This document shows positions 6,668-11,360 of a DNA stretch of 11,360 bases, in pieces. The notes under the pieces are model-generated. The model saw only the letters and a program-made list of their open reading frames with translations, ran no database searches and had not been told where the DNA came from. A program made the position numbers and the translations under genes. Source of the stretch: Pseudomonadota bacterium (GTDB taxonomy: Bacteria; Pseudomonadota; Alphaproteobacteria; Rhizobiales; Xanthobacteraceae); NCBI GenBank assembly GCA_023392205.1, contig JAEVZN010000302.1, forward strand, positions 1-11,360, in the 5' to 3' direction. The number at the start of each line of letters is the position of its first letter. Position 1 is the stretch's first letter.

Positions 6668-6698
6668 AGGCCGCTCCGGATCTGTCCGGGGCGGCCTT
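6668..6698 (+). terminator. intercistronic terminator/attenuator-like hairpin
   Basis: AGGCCGC-T-CCGGA (6668-6680) pairs with TCCGG-G-GCGGCCT (6685-6697): 13 base pairs including one G-T wobble, with a 4-base loop TCTG. The bases after it are TTGTTG, a weak U tract. It lies between the binding-protein stop (6638) and the permease start (6712), so it may cut down permease expression or protect the 3' end of the upstream message. An upstream segment GGAGCGG (6641-6647) can pair with CCGCTCC (6671-6677) and would break this hairpin. Confidence 0.7.
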
Positions 6699-6711
6699 GT
6701 TGCGACCGGAT

Positions 6712-8418
6712 ATGACCGCCTTGTCCGCCACCGAAAGCATGCCGGCGCCGCGCCCCATGCGGATGCCGCGTCATCTGCTGGCGCGGCTCTTCCTGCTGTT
6801 GCTGGCCGCCGCGGTGCTGGCGCCGCTGGTGAGCCTTGCGACCTTCACGCTGGCGGGCGAGAGCGAGTTGTGGCGGCATCTGTGGACCTATGTCGTTCCG
6901 CATTCGACCGTCGTGACCGCGATTCTGCTGTCGGGCGTGGCTGCGCTGACCGCAACCATCGGCATCGGCACCGCCTGGACAGTCACCGCCTATGAATTTC
7001 GCGGCCGTGCCACATTGTGCTGGCTCCTGCCGCTGCCGCTCGCCTTCCCCACCTATATCGTCGCCTATGTCTATGCCGATCTGTTCGATGCCGCGGGGCC
7101 GGTGCAATCCGCCTTCCGCACCGTCTTCGGATACGCGATTGCGGCGGATTACTGGTTTCCGCAGATCCGCTCCCTGCCCGGCGCGATTCTGGTGCTCGGG
7201 CTCGTCGTCTATCCGTATGTGTATCTGGCCGCGCGCGCGATGTTCCAGACGCAGAGCGCCTCGCTGATCGAGGTCGCGCGCACGCTCGGCGCCTCGCGGT
7301 TTATGCTGTTGCGGCATGTCGCGTTGCCGCTGGCGCGGCCCGCACTCGCGGTCGGACTGTCGCTGGCGCTGCTGGAGACGTTGAACGATATCGGCGCCAG
7401 CGAATATCTTGGCGTGCAGACCCTGACACTTTCGATCTTCACCACCTGGATCAATCGCTCGAGTCTGCCCGGTGCCGCGCAGATCGCCTGCGCATTGCTG
7501 CTGATCGTGATCGCGCTGATGGCGCTGGAGCGGTATGGACGGCGGCACCGCCGCTTCATCATTTCGCTGCGCCGCCAGCGCTATGTGCCACGCATTCCCC
7601 TGAAAGGCCGCGCCGCCGCTTTCGCCTTCTGGCTCTGCCTGATCCCGGTGCTGCTGGGCTTTGTGCTGCCCTTCGCCTTTCTCGCCTGGGAGGTTGCCGC
7701 GCGCGGCCTTGTGACCGGCTTCGATCCGGATCTCGTCCGTCATACGCTGACGACGATTTTCCTCGCCGCCAGCGCCACCGCGATCGCCATCGCGATCGGT
7801 CTTGCGGCGGCACTGGTGGTCCGCATCCTGCGCGACCGCTTTGCGACATCAGCGTTGTTGATCGCGGGTCTCGGTTACGCCATCCCCGGCACGGTGCTGG
7901 CGCTGGGCCTGCTGTCGCCGCTGGTCGGCATCGACAACCTGCTCAATGCCGCGTCCGGTTTTGTCGGCGGTCCGCAGCTTGGCCTTGTCCTTGCCGGTTC
8001 GAGTGCCGCGCTGATCATCGCCTATGTGATCCGCTTCCTGGCCATTGCAACCGGCTCCGCGCAGGCCGGCCTTGCGCGCATCGCCCCCGAGATCGACGAT
8101 GTGGCGCGCACGCTTGGCAGCAAGCCGCCGCGCATCGCGCTTGGCATCCATATCCCACTAATGCGTCCGGCGCTGGCCGGCGCGGCGTTGCTTGTCTTTG
8201 TCGATTGCCTGAAGGAATTGCCGGCAACGCTATTGCTGCGGCCGCTCAATATCGAAACGCTGTCGACCTATATCTATCAGTTCGCCACACGCGGCAATTT
8301 CGAGGAAGGCGCGCTGGCGGCGCTGATCATCGTGGCTGCCGGCATCCTGCCGGTGATCTACCTGACGCGCTTTTCGGAAATCGCGCCCGCCCCGGTCACC
8401 AGCGAACCGCGTCCCTGA
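6712..8418 (+). CDS. ABC transporter permease, fused two-domain ferric-iron type (FbpB/AfuB family)
   Basis: A 568-residue inner-membrane protein made of two homologous permease halves, the usual form for Fe3+ importers of the FbpB/SfuB group. A hydrophobic segment follows the Arg-rich start (residues about 24-48), and each half has several membrane helices. Each half carries the cytoplasmic EAA loop that docks the ATPase: EVARTLGAS...LPLARPALA around 187-210, and DVARTLGSK...IPLMRPALAG around 463-490. The second is followed by CLKELPATLLLRP, typical of iron permeases. I chose ATG 6712 because the protein then starts just ahead of the first helix. The longer in-frame start at 6532 would overlap the binding-protein gene by 107 bases with non-membrane, Arg-rich sequence. 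The ribosome site is weak (GGA close to ATG); ATG 6739 is an alternative. No ATPase gene follows, so the ATPase must come from elsewhere. Confidence 0.9.
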   Translation: MTALSATESMPAPRPMRMPRHLLARLFLLLLAAAVLAPLVSLATFTLAGESELWRHLWTYVVPHSTVVTAILLSGVAALTATIGIGTAWTVTAYEFRGRATLCWLLPLPLAFPTYIVAYVYADLFDAAGPVQSAFRTVFGYAIAADYWFPQIRSLPGAILVLGLVVYPYVYLAARAMFQTQSASLIEVARTLGASRFMLLRHVALPLARPALAVGLSLALLETLNDIGASEYLGVQTLTLSIFTTWINRSSLPGAAQIACALLLIVIALMALERYGRRHRRFIISLRRQRYVPRIPLKGRAAAFAFWLCLIPVLLGFVLPFAFLAWEVAARGLVTGFDPDLVRHTLTTIFLAASATAIAIAIGLAAALVVRILRDRFATSALLIAGLGYAIPGTVLALGLLSPLVGIDNLLNAASGFVGGPQLGLVLAGSSAALIIAYVIRFLAIATGSAQAGLARIAPEIDDVARTLGSKPPRIALGIHIPLMRPALAGAALLVFVDCLKELPATLLLRPLNIETLSTYIYQFATRGNFEEGALAALIIVAAGILPVIYLTRFSEIAPAPVTSEPRP

Positions 8419-8446
8419 CGAAATGAAGTCCTCTCGCTGAAACGAA

Positions 8447-8469
8447 GAGCGCGCCCTTGGGGCGCGCTC
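8447..8469. terminator. bidirectional terminator between convergent genes
   Basis: A perfect 10-bp stem GAGCGCGCCC (8447-8456) / GGGCGCGCTC (8460-8469) with a 3-base loop. It lies 28 bases after the permease stop and 37 bases beyond the stop of the convergent outer membrane protein gene. U tracts are modest on both sides (AAGTTCTT on plus, TTCGTTTC on minus), so it may serve both genes. Confidence 0.75.
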
Positions 8470-8506
8470 AAGTTCTTAAACGTCCAGTCGCAAACGGCCG
8501 GTCGGC

Positions 8507-9322
8507 CTAATGGAACAGCCGCAGACCGAAGGTGTGGGTAATGCCGAGCTTGAAGGTGAACTGGTTTTCGTTGCCGACCTGCACGATCGGCGAATCGGCA
8601 GCATCGCCGATCAGCCTCTCGTAGCTGACAACACCAACCACGTTCCATTGTGGCATGAATTCGTAGCGCGTGGTGAGTTCGCCACCCACGCCCTTGAAGC
8701 CACCGCCCGGTGCATAGGCAGTCAGCGCGGATCGGGCCGCTTCAGCCGGGGTCACGCCGAAATAGGTCTCCATGTAATCGCGGCTGGCGAAGCTGGCGCG
8801 CGGTCCGATGGTCACTTCGGTGGCCGGATTGAGCTGGAAGATGAAGTCGAGACCGGTTTCGCCGATGAACCCGCTGAAGCCACCGAAGCCGTAGCGCAAA
8901 GCGGCCCAGGGACGGAGCATGCCGAACGTGTAGGCGACGCGGGCGCCTGCCTCGTAGGAGGCACCAACATCGTTGAGGCCGGTCAGTTCGGAATAATCGG
9001 CGCTTTTGCGCTTGGATGTGTAGCGGAGCGACGGACCGATGGACCAGCCCTGCTCGATGCGGCTCTTCTTGACTTCGCCATAGCCGGGAATGCGCAGATA
9101 ATGCAGTTCGAAGAACCCGGTCGGCCACACCTCGAAATCCTTGGAGCCTTCATAGGTGGGGCGCACCTGCGCACCGGCACCGAGTTCCAGCACGATGTCG
9201 TGGGTCGGCGTGGGCGCGATCGCATATTGCTGGGGGGCCGGCCGCGGCGGAATGTCGGCAGCGAAAACGGGCCCGGCTGCCAGAACCGACAGCGCGACCA
9301 GACCGGAGCGGAGAGAAGCCAT
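8507..9322 (-). CDS. MipA/OmpV family outer membrane protein
   Basis: A 271-residue secreted beta-barrel protein. The signal peptide spans about 1-21 (cleavage VFA/AD), then a Pro-rich linker (about 23-39), then alternating beta-strand sequence to the end. Family hallmarks are visible: GAGAQVRPTYEGSKDFEVWP after the linker, the middle block FGVTPAEAARS, and near the end YERLIGDAADSPIV. The family name comes from E. coli MipA, a scaffold that interacts with murein synthesis and hydrolysis enzymes, and Vibrio OmpV; the exact role here is unknown. The final residues are GLRLFH, with Phe next to last, whereas most barrel proteins end in Phe. Start ATG 9322 has AAGAGA (9333-9328) 5 bases upstream. 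The gene converges on the iron permease. Confidence 0.88.
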   Translation of the reverse strand: MASLRSGLVALSVLAAGPVFAADIPPRPAPQQYAIAPTPTHDIVLELGAGAQVRPTYEGSKDFEVWPTGFFELHYLRIPGYGEVKKSRIEQGWSIGPSLRYTSKRKSADYSELTGLNDVGASYEAGARVAYTFGMLRPWAALRYGFGGFSGFIGETGLDFIFQLNPATEVTIGPRASFASRDYMETYFGVTPAEAARSALTAYAPGGGFKGVGGELTTRYEFMPQWNVVGVVSYERLIGDAADSPIVQVGNENQFTFKLGITHTFGLRLFH

Positions 9323-9409
9323 TCAAATCTCTTTCTGCCGCGTTGAGGCCCCCGCGGCGCAGTTCCAGAGAGCCATAATTAGAGAGGCAGCCTGAATCGG
9401 GGCGGTGAT

Positions 9410-9437
9410 ATTGTACCGGCGGCGAAATTTCCGCCGG
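9410..9437 (-). promoter_or_regulatory. candidate -10 box with adjoining inverted repeat upstream of the MipA-type gene
   Basis: On the minus strand TACAAT (9415-9410) matches 5 of 6 of the -10 consensus. Directly upstream is a perfect 7-bp inverted repeat CCGGCGG/CCGCCGG (9416-9422 and 9431-9437) around an AT-rich 8-base centre, in the place where a -35 box would be expected. No good -35 hexamer is seen, so an activator or other operator site is possible. Confidence 0.3.
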
Positions 9438-9525
9438 GTGTGGCCCTGCTGCGGCACTTCTGCACAGCAAACGATGGGTTCCGTGGTCGATTTCAGGGTT
9501 TTGGAGGAGCCCGTTGCGGATCGCG

Positions 9526-9750
9526 TCAGTCGCGGGCCCCGAATCGCCGCAACCAGCCCGGCCAGCGCGGCGAGGAGGCATACGAATCCCAGACGGTCTG
9601 CGACGGCGATCTCGGATCGGGCACCCGGTCCGAAGGGTCCTTCGGACGCAGCGACAGGCCGCGCCAGAAGCCGATCATGGCACCTGCCACGATGATGGCC
9701 CCAAGCAGCAGCGGCAGCACATGCAGGAAGTCGGCAAAGGCATCGTTCAT
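9526..9750 (-). CDS. small single-helix membrane protein of unknown function
   Basis: A 74-residue protein with one hydrophobic helix (about residues 8-29, FLHVLPLLLGAIIVAGAMIGFW) followed by a basic, Pro/Ser/Trp-rich tail (about 33-74). This is probably an inner-membrane anchor with a cytoplasmic tail. I do not recognise a named family. Codon use is strongly GC-biased at third positions, as in neighbouring real genes. ATG 9750 lies close to the helix but has no purine-rich ribosome site; ATG 9777 (83 residues) is the alternative. It is divergent from the 9863-11331 unit and 203 bases upstream of the MipA-type gene on the same strand. Confidence 0.55.
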   Translation of the reverse strand: MNDAFADFLHVLPLLLGAIIVAGAMIGFWRGLSLRPKDPSDRVPDPRSPSQTVWDSYASSPRWPGWLRRFGARD

Positions 9751-9805
9751 AGGGGAAATTGTCGCGCGCCGGAACATCCCGGTTCACGCCGCGTGCCGAA
9801 TGCCT

Positions 9806-9833
9806 TTGCGCGGGAGCGGATCGATCCTATTCT
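9806..9833 (+). promoter_or_regulatory. candidate promoter of the leader ORF / bciA unit
   Basis: TTGCGC (9806-9811) and TATTCT (9828-9833, 4 of 6 to TATAAT) are separated by 16 bases. A start near 9840 would put AGGAG (9850-9854) about 10 bases into the message, ahead of ATG 9863. The -35 is weak. Confidence 0.3.
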
Positions 9834-9862
9834 GATTTCAGGCATCGACAGGAGCAACCACA

Positions 9863-9964
9863 ATGCGCGCACCAGACGTGGACAGACCATCAGGCCCCGG
9901 CGGCCCGGCCACCGTACTGCGCGCTGCCGGCCGCGCCGTGCTCCTTCCCTCTCCGGCAGCCTGA
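9863..9964 (+). CDS. possible 33-residue leader peptide
   Basis: A 34-codon ORF (33 residues plus TGA) has the best ribosome binding site in this region: AGGAG (9850-9854) 8 bases before its ATG. The peptide begins MRAPDVDRPSGPGG and is rich in Pro, Ala, Gly and Arg. It has no membrane helix and no run of a single regulatory amino acid. Its stop lies only 7 bases before the ATG of the 115-residue protein, which has no ribosome site of its own. Translation of the leader could therefore load ribosomes onto that gene. It may also be a chance ORF. Confidence 0.4.
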   Translation: MRAPDVDRPSGPGGPATVLRAAGRAVLLPSPAA

Positions 9965-9971
9965 CGCGTCC

Positions 9972-10319
9972 ATGGCCAAAAATCAGCAGAAGTCGGATAC
10001 ACCCTCCAAGGATGAAACGGTTCGCCGCATCCTGCATTTCAAATTCACGCTGCCCACCGGCGACGCCGCGCATTTTCTGGCGCTGCTGAAGACGGCAGCC
10101 CCCACCTTCACCATGTTCGGCAAGATGGAGATGCGCTTTCTGCAGAATGCCGACGATCCGGCGCGCATCATCCAGATCGTGGAATACGAAGCACCCGCCT
10201 CCATCGAACAGGGCCGCCAGTCGATGGCGTCCGATCCGCGCGTGCAGACCTATCTTCAGGTCTGGCGCACGCTGGTGCCGAACGTGGAAATGGATGTCTA
10301 CCGGGAGATCGAAGGATAA
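9972..10319 (+). CDS. 115-residue protein, predicted dimeric alpha/beta-barrel fold, coupled to bciA
   Basis: I do not recognise a named family. The protein has a short hydrophilic start (MAKNQQKSDTPSKDE, 1-15). Then comes a pattern of strand (ILHFKFTLP), helix (DAAHFLALLKTAAPTF), strand (MEMRFLQNAD), strand (ARIIQIVEYEA), helix (SIEQGRQSMASDPRVQTYLQVWRTLV) and strand (EMDVYREIE). This order, and the late DPRVQTYLQVW helix, suggest a dimeric alpha/beta barrel like the antibiotic-biosynthesis monooxygenase/EthD group, some of which act on haem or polyketides. That fold call is an inference. There is no signal peptide. ATG 9972 is the only plausible in-frame start, since upstream in-frame sequence is not protein-like, and it lacks a ribosome site; translation may be coupled to the leader ORF. 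Its stop lies 7 bases before the GTG of bciA, so the two are almost surely one operon and may share a pathway. Confidence 0.72.
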   Translation: MAKNQQKSDTPSKDETVRRILHFKFTLPTGDAAHFLALLKTAAPTFTMFGKMEMRFLQNADDPARIIQIVEYEAPASIEQGRQSMASDPRVQTYLQVWRTLVPNVEMDVYREIEG

Positions 10320-10326
10320 CCGACCC

Positions 10327-11331
10327 GTGCCCGATCGGAACCGCCCCCTGCGCGTGTTCATGCTGGGTGCAACCGGCACCATCGGGCGCGCGACATTGCG
10401 GGCGCTGGCGCGGCGCGGACATCATGTGGTGTGCCTGGTGCGACCGCACGCCGTTGCGGGCGGCCGGCTGACATCCGAACAGAGCGCGGCCATCCTCGAC
10501 GGCGCGACACTGCGCTTCGGCGATGTCACCGATCCGGTGTCGATTTTGCGCGATGGCCTGTGCGGCGAGCGGTTCGACGCCGTGGTATCCTGCCTCGCCT
10601 CGCGCACCGGCGCGCCGGCGGATGCCTGGGCCATCGATTATGCCGCGCACAAGCACGCGCTTGAGGCCGCGCAGGCGAACGGCATCGCGCAGATGGTGTT
10701 GCTGTCGGCGATCTGCGTGCAAAAGCCGCGGCTCGCCTTTCAGCACGCCAAGCTCGCCTTCGAACGCGAGTTGATGCAATCCGGCCTCACCTATTCGATT
10801 GTCCGGCCGACCGCCTATTTCAAATCGCTGTCGGGACAGATCGAGCGCGTAAAGCGTGGCAAGCCCTTTCTGGTCTTCGGCAACGGCAGACTGACCGCCT
10901 GCAAGCCGATCGGCGACAGCGATCTCGGCGATTATCTCGCCGATTGCCTGCGCGACGACAGCCGCCATAACCGCATCCTGCCCATCGGCGGACCGGGCGA
11001 GGCTATCACGCCGCGCCAGCAGGGCGAGCATCTGTTTGCGTTGCTCGACCGCAAGCCGAAATTCACGCAGGTGCCGGTGGCAATGCTCGACGTGATCGTG
11101 CGCACGCTGGCGCTCGGCGGCACATTATCCGGCGCGCTGGCGGAGAAGGCCGAACTCGCCCGCATCGGTCGCTATTACGCAACCGAATCCATGCTGGCGA
11201 TCGATCCCGCGACCGGCCGCTACGACGCCACAGCCACCCCCGAGACCGGATCGGAAACGCTGTTCGACTTCTATGCCCGCGCGATCAGGGGCGATGTCTC
11301 AGTCGAACGCGGAGATCATGCGGTGTTTTGA
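10327..11331 (+). CDS. bciA: NADPH-dependent 3,8-divinyl (proto)chlorophyllide 8-vinyl reductase
   Basis: A 334-residue atypical short-chain reductase of the BciA/DVR family. It reduces the 8-vinyl group of divinyl (proto)chlorophyllide to ethyl with NADPH, a step in (bacterio)chlorophyll synthesis. The Rossmann nucleotide site is G14-x-x-G17-x-x-G20 (LGATGTIGRATL). Family blocks follow in order: SAICVQKPRLAFQHAKLAFERELM, YSIVRPTAYFKSLSGQ, LTACKPIGDSDL, RILPIGGPGEAITPRQQGE and ELARIGRYYATESML. I chose GTG 10327 because the first strand (RVFMLGATG) needs these residues; ATG 10360 would delete it. AAGGA (10312-10316), inside the end of the upstream gene, lies 10 bases before it. The gap to the upstream stop is 7 bases, implying coupling. 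No other pigment genes are in the window, though its right side is unknown. Confidence 0.92.
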   Translation: MPDRNRPLRVFMLGATGTIGRATLRALARRGHHVVCLVRPHAVAGGRLTSEQSAAILDGATLRFGDVTDPVSILRDGLCGERFDAVVSCLASRTGAPADAWAIDYAAHKHALEAAQANGIAQMVLLSAICVQKPRLAFQHAKLAFERELMQSGLTYSIVRPTAYFKSLSGQIERVKRGKPFLVFGNGRLTACKPIGDSDLGDYLADCLRDDSRHNRILPIGGPGEAITPRQQGEHLFALLDRKPKFTQVPVAMLDVIVRTLALGGTLSGALAEKAELARIGRYYATESMLAIDPATGRYDATATPETGSETLFDFYARAIRGDVSVERGDHAVF

Positions 11332-11360
11332 GGGGCGAGCCCAAGACGCGTGCTCACCTC

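Noticed and set aside
6532..6711. Longer N terminus of the permease starting inside the binding-protein gene
   Set aside because: The extra 60 residues are Arg/Pro-rich, overlap conserved coding sequence of the upstream gene and include the hairpin region.
5616..7743. Minus-strand ORFs of 344 and 397 codons opposite the iron transporter genes
   Set aside because: They mirror clear transporter genes; their Arg/Gln/His-rich translations show no family features.
7017..8426. 469-codon plus-strand ORF overlapping the permease in another frame
   Set aside because: Arg-rich out-of-frame translation without membrane helices; the other frame carries both EAA loops and the expected helices.
9760..9776. 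PpsR/CrtJ-like site TGT...ACA near the bciA unit
   Set aside because: The spacer is 11 bases, not the 12 of the known TGT-N12-ACA site, and the position is closer to the divergent small gene.

Overview
The window looks like chromosomal DNA of a GC-rich alphaproteobacterium, most likely a phototrophic or formerly phototrophic member of the Hyphomicrobiales (Rhodopseudomonas, Rhodoplanes or Bradyrhizobium-like). Three things point there: two phasins of the alphaproteobacterial type, a large soluble PdhS/PleC/DivJ-type histidine kinase, and a bciA-type 8-vinyl reductase of (bacterio)chlorophyll synthesis. The genus call is an inference. I see no phage, transposon, CRISPR or defence genes, and no stretch over 300 bases without a gene or RNA.

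Layout. 1-46: 5' part of a tRNA-His gene on the minus strand, cut by the window edge, with a candidate promoter at 81-109. 182-1255: two minus-strand phasin genes. The downstream one ends in a strong intrinsic terminator (182-210), and its upstream region carries two matches to the PhaR operator consensus. 1464-4601: a 1045-residue multi-PAS histidine kinase, divergent from the phasins. It is followed closely by a secreted von Willebrand A-like DUF1194 protein (4669-5415). 5613-8418: a ferric-iron-type ABC importer, with a periplasmic binding protein and a fused two-domain permease, but no ATPase gene beside them. An array of palindromes precedes the binding-protein gene, and a terminator-like hairpin with an alternative pairing partner lies between the two genes. 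A bidirectional terminator (8447-8469) separates the permease from a convergent MipA/OmpV-type outer membrane protein (8507-9322, minus). 9526-9750: a small one-helix membrane protein on the minus strand. 9863-11331: a plus-strand unit of a possible 33-codon leader ORF with a strong ribosome binding site, a 115-residue protein of predicted dimeric alpha/beta-barrel fold, and bciA starting at GTG.

How they may work together. The phasins coat polyhydroxybutyrate granules and are probably repressed by PhaR when no polymer is present. The kinase probably feeds the DivK/CtrA cell-cycle network. The iron importer is probably controlled by an iron-responsive regulator (Irr/Fur type) and must use an ATPase encoded elsewhere. 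The 115-residue protein and bciA are tightly spaced and probably translationally coupled, so the small protein may serve tetrapyrrole metabolism. I found no clear new multi-gene system. The best candidates for something undescribed are the leader ORF / 115-residue protein / bciA unit and the alternative RNA pairing inside the iron-transport operon.
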